A DNA stretch of 64,000 nucleotides, taken from positions 2,666,001-2,730,000 of the forward strand of contig NZ_CP059570.1 of NCBI RefSeq assembly GCF_014055005.1. The letters are read 5' to 3'. This document shows, in pieces, positions 21,274 through 30,149 of this stretch. This DNA is from Neisseria dentiae. Its GTDB lineage: Bacteria > Pseudomonadota > Gammaproteobacteria > Burkholderiales > Neisseriaceae. The first letter of the stretch is position 1, and each line of letters starts with the position of its first letter. A model generated the notes under the pieces. The model worked only from the letters and a program-made list of their open reading frames with translations, had not been told where the DNA came from and did no database searches. The position numbers and the translations under genes are program-made.

Positions 21274-24072
21274 ATGTCCCAAACCCTGCTCCTTGTTGAC
21301 GGCTCTTCCTATCTCTACCGCGCTTTTCACGCCATGGCGCCCTTAACCGCGCCCGACGGCACGCCCACGGGGGCGATGTACGGTGTATTGAATATGCTGC
21401 GCCGCCTGCGCGCCGATTATGTGCACGACTATTGCGCGGTGGTGTTCGATGCCAAAGGCAAAAACTTCCGCCACCAAATGTTTCCCGACTATAAAGCCAC
21501 CCGCCCGCCGATGCCCGACGAATTGCGCCCGCAGGCGGAAATGCTGCCGGAAATGGTGCGACTGATGGGCTGGCCGGTGTTGGTGGTGCCCGATGTGGAG
21601 GCGGACGACGTAATCGGCACGCTCGCCAAACAGGGCGAAGCGGCGGGCTGGAACGTGGTGGTGTCCACCGGCGACAAAGACATGGCGCAATTGGTGAGCG
21701 AACACGTAACCCTCGTGAACACCATGAGCAACGAAAAGCTTGATATTGAAGGCGTGAAAGCCAAATTCGGCGTGCGCCCCGACCAAATCATCGACTACCT
21801 TGCGCTGATGGGCGACAAAGTGGACAACGTGCCCGGTGTGGAAAAATGCGGCCCGAAAACCGCGGTGAAATGGCTGGAACAATACGGCACCTTGCAGGGG
21901 GTGATGGAACACGCGGGCGAAATCAAAGGCAAGGTGGGCGAAAACCTGCAAGCCGCACTGGAGCAACTACCCTTGTCTTATCAACTGGTTACCATCAAAA
22001 CCGATGTTGATTTGCATACAGAACTTTCAGACGGCCTCGAAAGCCTGCGCCGCAGCACGCCGAAATGGTCGCAACTGGCGGTGGAATTCAAACGGCTGAA
22101 TTTCCGCACTTGGCTGAAAGAAGCCGAAGAGCGCATAAATGAAGGCAACGGCGATTTGTTCGGCGCCGCGCATATCGGCGAACAGGCCGCGCTGGCCGCC
22201 GAACAAAGCCTGTCTGAAAATGTTTCAGACGGCCTGCCGCAAACCGCCCCCGCGCCCGCCGTATTGAACTACCAAGCGGTTACCACCGAAGCGAAGTTTT
22301 CCGCCCTGCTGGACAGATTATCCCAAGCCGAAGCCATCGGCATCGACACCGAAACCACCTCGCTCAACCCGATGGAAGCGCGGCTGGTGGGCATCAGCAT
22401 GGCTTTTGCCGCGGGCGACGCCGTATATATCCCGCTCGGCCACACCCCCACCGCCGCGCCCGAACAGCTTGATTTAAACGAGGTATTAGGCCGTCTGAAA
22501 CCGCATTTGGAGAATGCGGAACTCAAAAAAATCGGCCAAAACCTCAAATACGACCAACACATTTTCGCCAATTATGATATTGCCTTAAACGGCATTGCCG
22601 GCGACGCCATGCTCGCCTCGTATATTCTCGAAAGCCACTTGGGGCACGGGCTGGACGAATTGGCCGAACGCTGGCTCGGCCTGCCAACCATCACCTACGA
22701 ATCTCTGTGCGGCAAAGGTGCCAAACAAATCAGCTTTGCCGACGTGGCGCTGGAGCAGGCCACCGAATATGCCGCGCAAGACGCCGATTTCGCCCTGCGC
22801 ATCGAAAGCTGGCTCAAAGCGCGCATGGATGCCAAACAGCTGGAAATGTATCAAAACATGGAGCTGCCCGTGGCCCAAGTGCTGTTTGAAATGGAACGCA
22901 ACGGTGTATTAATCGACAAAAACGAACTCGCCCGCCAAAGCCACGAGCTGGGCAGCGAACTGTTGCAGCTCGAGCAGCAGGCCTACCAAATCGCCGGCCA
23001 GCCCTTCAACCTCAACTCGCCCAAACAATTGCAAGAAATCCTGTTCGACAAAATGGGCATTCCCACCAAAGGCCTGAAAAAAACCGCCTCCGGCGGCGTG
23101 TCCACCAACGAAGCCGTGCTCGAACAGCTCGCGCCCGACTATCCGCTGCCCAACATCATTCTGCAAAACCGCAGCCTGGCCAAGCTCAAGTCCACCTACA
23201 CCGACAAGCTGCCCGAAATGATTAACGCACGCACCGGCCGCGTACACACCACCTACGCGCAGGCCGTGGCCATCACCGGCCGCTTGGCCAGCAGCAACCC
23301 CAACCTGCAAAACATCCCCATCCGCACGCCCGAAGGCCGCAAAGTGCGCCGCGCCTTTACCGCACCTTCAGGCAGCCTCATCGTATCGGCCGACTATTCG
23401 CAAATCGAATTGCGGATTATGGCGCACTTGAGCGGCGACAAAACCCTGCTCGAAGCGTTTAAAAACGGCGAAGACGTACACCGCCGCACCGCCGCCGAAG
23501 TGTTCGGCGTGCCGCCCGAAAACGTGAATGCCGACCAGCGCCGCTACGCCAAAACCATCAACTTCGGCCTGATTTACGGCATGGGCCAATACGGCTTGGC
23601 CAAATCGCTGGGCATCGACAACGTGTCAGCGAAAAACTTCATCGACCGCTACTTCGCCCGCTACCCCGGCGTGGCCGACTACATGCAGCGCACCAAAGAA
23701 CAAGCCGCCGCGCAGGGCTATGTGGAAACCCTGTTCGGCCGCCGCCTCTACCTGCCCGACATCCACAGCAAAAACGGCAACGCCCGCGCCGGTGCCGAAC
23801 GCGCCGCCATCAACGCGCCCATGCAGGGCACGGCCTCGGATTTAATCAAACGCGCCATGATCGCCGTGCGCAATTGGTTAATTTCAGACGGCCTGCAAAG
23901 CAAGCTGGTCATGCAGGTGCACGATGAATTGGTGTTGGAAGTGGCCGAAAGCGAATTGGATTTGGTGAAACAGAAACTGCCCGAGATTATGGCCGGCGTG
24001 GCCGAAGGACAGCTGGATGTGCCGCTGGTGGCCGAAGTGGGGCAAGGGGAGAATTGGGAAGCCGCTCACTAA
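21274..24072 (+). CDS. polA: DNA polymerase I
   Basis: 932-residue PolA acting in Okazaki-fragment maturation and repair. Order: a 5'-3' flap nuclease domain (about 1-285), a linker, a 3'-5' exonuclease domain with IGIDTETTSL near residue 350 so proofreading residues are kept, and a polymerase domain with SADYSQIELRIMAHLSGD near 706 and MQVHDELVLEV near 882. Four AG-type uptake sequences lie inside the frame (near 22026, 22224, 22488 and 23883), read as SDGL or GRLK peptides in linkers or surface loops. Confidence 0.97.
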   Translation: MSQTLLLVDGSSYLYRAFHAMAPLTAPDGTPTGAMYGVLNMLRRLRADYVHDYCAVVFDAKGKNFRHQMFPDYKATRPPMPDELRPQAEMLPEMVRLMGWPVLVVPDVEADDVIGTLAKQGEAAGWNVVVSTGDKDMAQLVSEHVTLVNTMSNEKLDIEGVKAKFGVRPDQIIDYLALMGDKVDNVPGVEKCGPKTAVKWLEQYGTLQGVMEHAGEIKGKVGENLQAALEQLPLSYQLVTIKTDVDLHTELSDGLESLRRSTPKWSQLAVEFKRLNFRTWLKEAEERINEGNGDLFGAAHIGEQAALAAEQSLSENVSDGLPQTAPAPAVLNYQAVTTEAKFSALLDRLSQAEAIGIDTETTSLNPMEARLVGISMAFAAGDAVYIPLGHTPTAAPEQLDLNEVLGRLKPHLENAELKKIGQNLKYDQHIFANYDIALNGIAGDAMLASYILESHLGHGLDELAERWLGLPTITYESLCGKGAKQISFADVALEQATEYAAQDADFALRIESWLKARMDAKQLEMYQNMELPVAQVLFEMERNGVLIDKNELARQSHELGSELLQLEQQAYQIAGQPFNLNSPKQLQEILFDKMGIPTKGLKKTASGGVSTNEAVLEQLAPDYPLPNIILQNRSLAKLKSTYTDKLPEMINARTGRVHTTYAQAVAITGRLASSNPNLQNIPIRTPEGRKVRRAFTAPSGSLIVSADYSQIELRIMAHLSGDKTLLEAFKNGEDVHRRTAAEVFGVPPENVNADQRRYAKTINFGLIYGMGQYGLAKSLGIDNVSAKNFIDRYFARYPGVADYMQRTKEQAAAQGYVETLFGRRLYLPDIHSKNGNARAGAERAAINAPMQGTASDLIKRAMIAVRNWLISDGLQSKLVMQVHDELVLEVAESELDLVKQKLPEIMAGVAEGQLDVPLVAEVGQGENWEAAH

Positions 24073-24165
24073 TGCAAATTTGGCTTTAAAATTGCAAACC
24101 GCTTTTTCAGACAAAACAGATTGGGTTGAAAAAGCTGATTCGTGCGACATTACAAGGGATAAATC

Positions 24166-26049
24166 ATGACAACAGATGATTTGATTAAAGAAGGCGCAGA
24201 GCTGTTTGATGCACAAAAATATACCGAAGCCATTCAAAAGCTGAATAAGGCTTGGCATTCGATTTCAGATAAGGCCACTCATCTCCAGCAACAAAATGAT
24301 GTCCAATTTTGGCTGGGACACTGTTATTTGGAACAGGCTCTGCAAACCAAAGAGATAACTTTATTTGGCCAAGCACGCGAACATTTCCAAAAACAATTGG
24401 CATTGGCCGAACAACTGGACGGAGACAACAACATTCAAGAGCAGACTTATGCCCAACACGGGCTGGGACGCTGTTCTTTGGAACAGGCTCTGCAAACCAA
24501 AGACGCAGCATTATTTGACCAAGCACGCGAACATTTCCAAAAACAATTGGCATTGGCCGAACAACTGGCTGGAAACAACGGCATTCAACAGCAAATTAAT
24601 GCCCAATCTTGGCTGGGACGCTGTTATTTGGAACAGGCTCTGCAAACCAAAGACGCAGCCTTATTTGACCAAGCACGCGAACATTTCCAAAAACGATTGG
24701 CATTGGCTGAACAACTGGACGGAAACAACAGCATTCAAGAGCAGGTTTATGTCCAAGCTTTGCTGGGACACTGTTATTTGAAACAAACCAAACTTGAAAC
24801 TTCACCCGATAAAGAAAAAATAGCACAAAGCAAAAAACATTTTGACCAAGCATTACAATTATTAGGCAAAATAGAAAGTTCAGTTCTCGATAGGGAATTA
24901 GAACCGGTCATTAAACGCCGTCTTAGAGAACTTGATTTTATAGCTGAAAAGTACGCAGACTATTTCAACAGCAAACAACAATATATCCAAGAGCAACTGC
25001 CTCGCTATTTAGACGGCCGTCTGAAAGAAAACCTTGCTGCTGTTTTGGCGGTATTAAGTATTTCCCCGATTGAATTCGACAAGCCGTTGGCGCATTACAC
25101 CAGCCCGACGGTATGCGAAAAATTATTGGGTATCGGCCAGAAACAGGAAAATCAGGCAAAGATTGCCGTCAGCAAAATGCGGATGAACAGTTCCACCTAT
25201 ATGAACGACCCGTATGAAGGCCGAAGCCTGTCGGATTTTCTGGGCATTCATGAAGCGGCCTTGGAAAACCTGACCGAATGCAGCCCCCACAATGCCTTTT
25301 TCGCCTGCTTTTCCGCCCGCATCAACGATTTGAACCAGTTCCGCCTGTATGGAAAAGTCAGCAACACCGAAGCATCGGGCTGCTGCTTGGTATTCAATAA
25401 AAACGGCGACTGGATACAGGAACCCGATATTGCCGCTTCTTACCGACAATTAAACTCTGGCGGATTGGGTGTCGATAATATTAAAGAAGCAGCAGACATT
25501 CAGATGCCGTCTGAAAACCTGCCGCTATACCAAATCGCCTATATTTTTTATAGCGAAGAATATACGCAGCATGATGAATATGATGTGATGGACAGCGATG
25601 AAAATTTCGGTATCCGTTTGAAACCGATTAGTGATAACAAAAAATGGCATAAAGTCAGAGCAAAACGGCTTCAGACGGCCTTAAACCATTTACGCGAATA
25701 TTTCCAAGATGCTGTTCAAAAAAAAGAAAAATCGCAAGAAAACAAAGCGGTTTTGGAATACATCCGCTATCTGTTTAAAGACTATGCCTTCCGCGATGAA
25801 GAAGAATTCCGCCTGCTGAAAATCGAAGAATCCGGCTCGGATAAAGTGCAATACTGCCACATCACCAACACCGCTTTTTTGGAATACGGCGATATTTGCG
25901 GCAAGCTGGACGAAGTGATTTTGGGCACCAACTACGAACGCACGCCCGATGGGCTGAAAGTGGAAGTGTTCCGCCATTTGCTCAAACGGAAAAAGCCGAA
26001 TATCAAAGTATCGCATTCATCCCTGCCGATTAATCCGGCTGGGCGCTAG
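24166..26049 (+). CDS. TPR-repeat protein with C-terminal DUF2971-like domain
   Basis: 627-residue cytoplasmic-looking protein with no signal peptide or membrane segment. Residues about 5-235 are TPR-like helical repeats; three consecutive 50-residue units (LGRCYLEQALQTKDAALFDQ type) are nearly identical. A charged helical linker follows. From about residue 300 the pattern LAHYTSP ... MNSSTYMNDPYEG ... FFACFSARINDLNQFRLYGK ... DEEEFRLL resembles DUF2971: the NDPxE motif, a SFS-x-D-x-QWR-like motif and an EEFR motif. DUF2971 proteins are uncharacterised. It has lower GC than polA and is flanked by repeats. A role in stress or phage defence is only speculation. Confidence 0.72.
   Translation: MTTDDLIKEGAELFDAQKYTEAIQKLNKAWHSISDKATHLQQQNDVQFWLGHCYLEQALQTKEITLFGQAREHFQKQLALAEQLDGDNNIQEQTYAQHGLGRCSLEQALQTKDAALFDQAREHFQKQLALAEQLAGNNGIQQQINAQSWLGRCYLEQALQTKDAALFDQAREHFQKRLALAEQLDGNNSIQEQVYVQALLGHCYLKQTKLETSPDKEKIAQSKKHFDQALQLLGKIESSVLDRELEPVIKRRLRELDFIAEKYADYFNSKQQYIQEQLPRYLDGRLKENLAAVLAVLSISPIEFDKPLAHYTSPTVCEKLLGIGQKQENQAKIAVSKMRMNSSTYMNDPYEGRSLSDFLGIHEAALENLTECSPHNAFFACFSARINDLNQFRLYGKVSNTEASGCCLVFNKNGDWIQEPDIAASYRQLNSGGLGVDNIKEAADIQMPSENLPLYQIAYIFYSEEYTQHDEYDVMDSDENFGIRLKPISDNKKWHKVRAKRLQTALNHLREYFQDAVQKKEKSQENKAVLEYIRYLFKDYAFRDEEEFRLLKIEESGSDKVQYCHITNTAFLEYGDICGKLDEVILGTNYERTPDGLKVEVFRHLLKRKKPNIKVSHSSLPINPAGR
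24311..24780 (+). repeat. 150-bp tandem repeats within the TPR-DUF2971 gene
   Basis: The start of each unit, GGCTGGGACRCTGTTMTTTGGA, recurs at 24311, 24461 and 24611, and in diverged form at 24761: an exact 150-base period, three full units plus the start of a fourth. Units differ at few bases, so they are recent or homogenised. Being a multiple of three, gain or loss keeps the frame. Confidence 0.93.
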
Positions 26050-26067
26050 CAAGCGTAGCCTGTCTGC

Positions 26068-26155
26068 GTAGGGTATGTGCCAATGGCATGAATGTGTAAC
26101 GATGGGCTGTAATTAAGAAAACACAACGCGTGCGTGCCGTTGGCTCGCACCCTAC
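26068..26155. repeat. Long inverted repeat GTAGGGT...ACCCTAC
   Basis: GTAGGGTATGTGCCAATGGC at the left and TGCCGTTGGCTCGCACCCTAC at the right pair over about 21 bases with four mismatches. It lies 19 bases after the DUF2971 gene and differs from the other repeat families in the window. The remainder of this 450-base gap holds the repeats listed next. Confidence 0.7.
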
Positions 26156-26221
26156 AAAGCGAAACACGGGTATAACCAAATACCAACCTTTTTAAACTCA
26201 ATCGGTTTTTTTAAATCTTAC

Positions 26222-26253
26222 AGGCCGTCTGAAAGCTATTTTTCAGACGGCCT
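26222..26253. terminator. Inverted uptake-sequence hairpin
   Basis: AGGCCGTCTGAAAG - ctatt - TTTCAGACGGCCT; likely terminator for the DUF2971 gene and abutting the next repeat. Confidence 0.7.
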
Positions 26254-26387
26254 GAGACCTTTTTAAGTCGCTTAGGCCGTCTGAAACATCCAATTACCAG
26301 TTACCGTCATTAGCTTCGCAGGTCCGCTGCGGGGGAATGACGAAATCAAACATTTCAGACGGCCTGAAGGCAGTTTTGCAAGGTCTC
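26254..26387. repeat. GAGACCTTTGCAAAA-family intergenic repeat
   Basis: Degenerate left end GAGACCTTTTTAAG and right end TTTTGCAAGGTCTC, enclosing a forward uptake sequence, GTCATTAGCTTCGCAGG and a reverse uptake sequence. Closely similar to the unit at 9885-10016. Confidence 0.75.
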
Positions 26388-26499
26388 GGTTTTTTATCGG
26401 GGTTTCAACAGCCGTTTTGCGGTTTCGGGCAATGTTACAATTGCCGCTCTGCAAGCTGCACAGCCTGAAAAGCTGTGTTTTTAATTTAAACGGAATGTT

Positions 26500-27357
26500 A
26501 TGAACCCTATTTTTATCGTTCTCCCGATTTTGCTGCTGTTGATGTTCGGTTTGGGCTTGACGTTTAAGCCGGCTGATTTTGCCGTTTTGCTGCGGCAGCC
26601 GAAGGCGGTGTTGGTGGGCACAGCGGCGCAGGTTGTGCTGCTGCCGCTGCTGGCGGCGGGGTTGGTTGGCTTGTTCGGGCCGGAGCCTTATTTGTTGGTG
26701 GGGCTGATGCTGATTGCCTGTTCGCCGGGCGGCACGTCGTCGAATATTTTTACTTCGGTTGCCCGGGGCGATGTGCCGCTGTCGGTAACGCTTACGGTGT
26801 TGAGCAGCATCATTACGGTGTTTACCATTCCGCCGGTGCTGCTGTATGCGTTTGATGCGGCGGGTTTGGGCGGCGCGGGGGCGGTGAAGCTGCCGGCGGG
26901 GCAGCTGCTGGTGCAGAATGTAGTGCTGGTGCTGCTGCCGGTGTTGCTGGGCATGGCGGTGCGCCGTTTTTGGCCCGATGGGGCGCAAAAGGTGAAAAAG
27001 GGGTTGGATAAGGCGGCGTTTCCGGCGCTGGTGGTGTTGGTGGTGGTGTTTTTTGCGGCTAACCGGCAGATTATCGTGCAGCATTTTATGTCTTTGGTGT
27101 GGATGGTGTCGGCGCTGATTTTGTCGGTGATGGCTTTGGGGGCGCTGCTGGCGGCGGTGTTCGGGCTGCCGGACAGGCAGCGGCGTACGATTGTGATTGA
27201 GGTGAGTATGCAGAATTCGGCGCAGGCGATTGCGGTGGCGGGCAGCCCGTTTGTGTTAAATAATGAGGCGTTTGCGCTACCGGCGGTGATTTATGCACTG
27301 ATGATGAATGTGATTCTGCTGGCCTATATCGGTTGGTGTCGGTTGGCAAAGCCGTAA
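26500..27357 (+). CDS. Bile acid:sodium symporter (BASS) family transporter
   Basis: 285-residue inner-membrane protein with nine to ten predicted helices. The conserved stretch LMLIACSPGGTSSNIFTSVARGD near residues 68-90 and the later EVSMQNSAQAIAVA near 233 are the two crossover/sodium-site regions of the BASS fold. These transporters move organic anions such as pantoate, pyruvate-like acids or sterol-like compounds with Na+. The substrate cannot be set from sequence. It is a lone gene; a -10-like TACAAT lies upstream. Confidence 0.85.
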   Translation: MNPIFIVLPILLLLMFGLGLTFKPADFAVLLRQPKAVLVGTAAQVVLLPLLAAGLVGLFGPEPYLLVGLMLIACSPGGTSSNIFTSVARGDVPLSVTLTVLSSIITVFTIPPVLLYAFDAAGLGGAGAVKLPAGQLLVQNVVLVLLPVLLGMAVRRFWPDGAQKVKKGLDKAAFPALVVLVVVFFAANRQIIVQHFMSLVWMVSALILSVMALGALLAAVFGLPDRQRRTIVIEVSMQNSAQAIAVAGSPFVLNNEAFALPAVIYALMMNVILLAYIGWCRLAKP

Positions 27358-27492
27358 GGGCGCGGTATGCTTGGTTTTACAACGATGATAAATATTATGG
27401 CCGGTTGGTTTTGAAACGGTTTGGTGCGGTTTGGTTTGGCTGCGCGATGTTTTGTTTCGGGTTGGGAGGCTGTATTTTTTAAAGGAGCACAA

Positions 27493-27933
27493 ATGATGAA
27501 AAAACGTTTTTTGGCACTGTTGTGTATGGCTTTGGCTGCGGGCTGGGTTCATGCCGATGCGGGCGATATTAAGGCGCGCCGGCAATATATGAAAGAGTGG
27601 CGCGGTTTGAATAAGAAAATGGGCGATATGCTTAAGAAGAGCGATGCGCAGTCGTTTCCGGCCAGGGAGTTTGCCGCGCTGGCGGCGCAGTTGAACGAAA
27701 CGGCGGGCGAGCCGTGGAAGCATTATGGCGCAGGCAGCAACGGCAGCGGTTCGGATGCGAAAGCTGCGGTGTGGGAAAACCCGCAGGCGTTTCAGGCGGC
27801 CATCAAGCGGTTTAATGATGCGGCGGCGGCGCTGAATCAGGCGGCGCAACGCGGGGATTATGCTGCGGTTAAGGCTTCGTTCGGCCAAGTGGGGCAAAGC
27901 TGCAAGGCCTGCCATAAGGATTTTAAAGATTGA
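27493..27933 (+). CDS. Cytochrome c' (class II)
   Basis: 146-residue periplasmic haem protein. A signal peptide (cleavage after VHA, near residue 21) precedes a four-helix domain, and the single haem-binding motif CKACH lies near the C-terminus, the class II arrangement. Neisserial cytochrome c' binds nitric oxide and protects cells during denitrification. I chose the MMKKRF start because AAAGGAGC lies just before it. It follows the BASS gene by 135 bases and probably has its own promoter. Confidence 0.85.
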   Translation: MMKKRFLALLCMALAAGWVHADAGDIKARRQYMKEWRGLNKKMGDMLKKSDAQSFPAREFAALAAQLNETAGEPWKHYGAGSNGSGSDAKAAVWENPQAFQAAIKRFNDAAAALNQAAQRGDYAAVKASFGQVGQSCKACHKDFKD

Positions 27934-28043
27934 GGTGTTGCGGAAGTTTCAGGCCGGAGATTTGAGCATTTCAGACGGTCTTAAGGAGTTTGCACAGGCC
28001 TGCGGCCTGTGCAAAATTTCTTTCCGCATCTTAAAACCTCTGC

Positions 28044-28166
28044 GTCATGCTCGGGCTTGGCCCGGGCATCTTCTTGCTTCAAAAGGAATAACAGACACTC
28101 GGGTCAAGTCCGGGCATGGCGGAATAAAAACATTTTCAGGAGCAAACCGGCTTTTGCAAAGGTCTC
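28044..28166. repeat. Palindromic CGGGCTTGG repeat joined to a TTTTGCAAAGGTCTC end
   Basis: CGTCATGCTCGGGCTTGGCC with inverted arm CTCGGGTCAAGTCCGGGCATGG, then TTTTGCAAAGGTCTC. It lies in the 418-base gap between cytochrome c' and amtB. The rest of that gap holds a CAGGCC-TGCG-GGCCTG hairpin at about 27996 and an uptake pair. Confidence 0.7.
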
Positions 28167-28283
28167 TGCCCATATGGCTTTGGCTAAGGTTTCGGCTTGC
28201 GGGGAAGGGCGCTGGGGCCGGCAAAATTGATGGTGAAAAAACTTTTGGGGATTTTGCCCACGGTTTTCGCACCAAAGAAAAAG

Positions 28284-28314
28284 AGGCCGTCTGAAACCCC
28301 TTTTCAGACGGCCT
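28284..28314. terminator. Inverted uptake-sequence hairpin downstream of amtB
   Basis: AGGCCGTCTGAAA - cccc - TTTTCAGACGGCCT, 38 bases beyond the stop of the leftward amtB gene. Confidence 0.75.
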
Positions 28315-28351
28315 ATCCCACTACAAAACAACGAGTTATTATTTTGGTTGT

Positions 28352-29665
28352 TTATTCCACACGTTCGCCGTGGATGTTCAAATCCAAGCCTTCGCGTTCT
28401 ATATCGCGTTCCACGCGCAGGCCGCCGCAAACGATGCTGACCACTTTCAGAATCACAAAGCTCATCACGCCGCTGTAAACGATGGTGGTGAGGGCGTCTT
28501 TCAGTTGAATCAGCACTTGTTTGCCGATAACCGCATCGCCGCCGAAAATCTGGTTGTTGAACACCAAGCCGGTCAGCACGGCACCGATCAGGCCGCCGAA
28601 ACCGTGGATGCCGAAGGCGTCGAGCGAATCGTCGTAGCCGAGTTTGCGTTTCAGAATCACGGAAGCCCAGTAACAGCCGGCGGCAGTAACGATGCCGATA
28701 ACCAGCGCGCCTTTTGGATCGACAAAACCTGCGGCGGGGGTGATGCCCACCAAGCCTGCCACCGCGCCCGAAGCCAAGCCTAAGGCAGAGGGTTTGTGGC
28801 CGACCAGTTTTTCACACAGCAGCCAAACCAGTGCGCCGGTGGCGGCGGCGATTTGGGTAACGGCCATCGCCATGCCTGCGGAAGCGTTGGCGGCCACGGC
28901 CGAGCCGGCGTTGAAACCGAACCAGCCAACCCACAGCATGGCGGCGCCAACCAGCGTGAAGGCCATATTGTGCGGCGGCATGGATTCTTTGCCGTAACCC
29001 ACGCGTTTGCCTAAAACCAGCGCGGCTACCAAACCGGCCACGCCGGCATTGATGTGCACTACTGTGCCGCCTGCGTAGTCAAACACGCCGCCCGTACTCA
29101 TAAAGCCGCCGCCCCACACCCAGTGTGCCGTCGGTACATAAACGAGCAGCATCCACAGGCCAGAAAACAGCATCATGGCCGAATATTTCATGCGTTCGGC
29201 AAATGCGCCCGCGATAATGGCGGTGGAAATCACGGCGAAAGTCATTTGAAAAAACATAAACACCGCTTCGGGTACGCTGCCGGCATTGGGCGACACGGTA
29301 ACCATTTCTTTGGCCACATCCAAACTCATGCCGTTGAGCAGCACGCGCTCCAAGCCGCCGATAAAGGCGTTGCCGGGCGTAAAGGCCAGCGAATAGCCGA
29401 TTAACATCCACAACACGCTCACCAATGCGCCGACGGAAAAACTGTGCATCATGGTGGAGAGCAGGTTTTTCTTGCGCACCATGCCGCCGTAAAACAATGC
29501 CAGGCCGGGCAGCGTCATAAACAGAACCAACACGGCCGAAGTCATCACCCATGCGGTGTCGCCCGAGTTGATTGCGGAAAAAGGCTGCCACCAACCGTCG
29601 GTTTCGGCGGCCGAGGCGGCGGCGGGGTAAAGCAAGACAAGGGGAAGGATTTTCAACGCATTCAT
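28352..29665 (-). CDS. amtB: Ammonium transporter
   Basis: 437-residue Amt channel with an N-terminal signal-like helix (MNALKILPLVLLYPAAASAA) and eleven further membrane helices. Characteristic segments include LFYGGMVRKKN near residue 61, GGFMSTGGVFDYAGGTVVHINAG near 186 (first pore His) and DAFGIHGFGGLIGAVLTG near 350 (second pore His). It conducts ammonia across the inner membrane and is blocked by the PII protein. It follows glnB on the same strand after 52 bases, the standard glnB/K-amtB operon. Confidence 0.95.
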   Translation of the reverse strand: MNALKILPLVLLYPAAASAAETDGWWQPFSAINSGDTAWVMTSAVLVLFMTLPGLALFYGGMVRKKNLLSTMMHSFSVGALVSVLWMLIGYSLAFTPGNAFIGGLERVLLNGMSLDVAKEMVTVSPNAGSVPEAVFMFFQMTFAVISTAIIAGAFAERMKYSAMMLFSGLWMLLVYVPTAHWVWGGGFMSTGGVFDYAGGTVVHINAGVAGLVAALVLGKRVGYGKESMPPHNMAFTLVGAAMLWVGWFGFNAGSAVAANASAGMAMAVTQIAAATGALVWLLCEKLVGHKPSALGLASGAVAGLVGITPAAGFVDPKGALVIGIVTAAGCYWASVILKRKLGYDDSLDAFGIHGFGGLIGAVLTGLVFNNQIFGGDAVIGKQVLIQLKDALTTIVYSGVMSFVILKVVSIVCGGLRVERDIEREGLDLNIHGERVE

Positions 29666-29717
29666 TTTGCAGTTCCTATATCAAAATATTTGTTGCCGTA
29701 AGTTAGGGGTAATAAAA

Positions 29718-30056
29718 CTACACGGCTTCGTTACCGGTTTCGCCGGTGCGGATACGGATAACCTGTTCGACCGGGCTGACGAAAATTTTGCCGTCGCCCA
29801 CTTTGCCGGTGCGGGCTGTGGTGATGATGGCTTCGGTTACCCGTTCCACTTCATCGTCGGCCACCACGATATCCAATTGCACTTTCGGAAGGAAATCCAC
29901 CGCATATTCTGCGCCGCGGTAAATTTCGGTATGGCCTTTTTGGCGGCCGAAGCCTTTCACTTCGGTAACGGTAATGCCCTGAATGCCTATGTCGCTTAAG
30001 GCTTCGCGCACGTCGTCCAATTTAAACGGTTTGATCATGGCCGTAATTTTTTTCAT
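29718..30056 (-). CDS. glnB: Nitrogen regulatory protein PII
   Basis: 112-residue PII trimer subunit that integrates 2-oxoglutarate, ATP/ADP and glutamine signals and gates AmtB. The T-loop reads KGHTEIYRGAEY with the uridylylation target at Tyr51, and the later TGKVGDGKIFV is the B-loop. I chose the MKKITAMIKPFK start, the standard family N-terminus; an ATG 27 bases upstream is poorer. Linkage to amtB makes a GlnK-like role plausible; the symbol glnB is used for the family. Confidence 0.92.
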   Translation of the reverse strand: MKKITAMIKPFKLDDVREALSDIGIQGITVTEVKGFGRQKGHTEIYRGAEYAVDFLPKVQLDIVVADDEVERVTEAIITTARTGKVGDGKIFVSPVEQVIRIRTGETGNEAV

Positions 30057-30072
30057 GGTACACCCCTGAGAC

Positions 30073-30084
30073 ATTGTTGACAAT
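30073..30084. promoter_or_regulatory. Palindromic operator-like site upstream of glnB, copy 1
   Basis: ATTGTTGACAAT, 16 bases upstream of the glnB start codon. Its reverse complement ATTGTCAACAAT recurs 65 bases away. The sequence resembles the TTGT..ACAA half-site pattern of several repressors; the factor is unknown. Confidence 0.5.
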
Positions 30085-30137
30085 TTAACAAAAACTCACA
30101 AACCAAACCATACCGAAAAAAGGTCGGCGTGCAATAG

Positions 30138-30149
30138 ATTGTCAACAAT
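30138..30149. promoter_or_regulatory. Palindromic operator-like site upstream of glnB, copy 2
   Basis: ATTGTCAACAAT, exact reverse complement of the copy next to the glnB start; both are followed by TTT-rich flanks. The two centres are 65 bp apart, about six helical turns, compatible with looping. The rest of this 359-base gap shows only a lone uptake sequence and the next gene's promoter. Confidence 0.5.

Noticed and set aside
26272..27084. 270-codon reverse frame opposite the BASS gene
   Set aside because: Very Arg/His/Gln-rich translation typical of antisense of a GC-rich membrane protein; overlaps a repeat.
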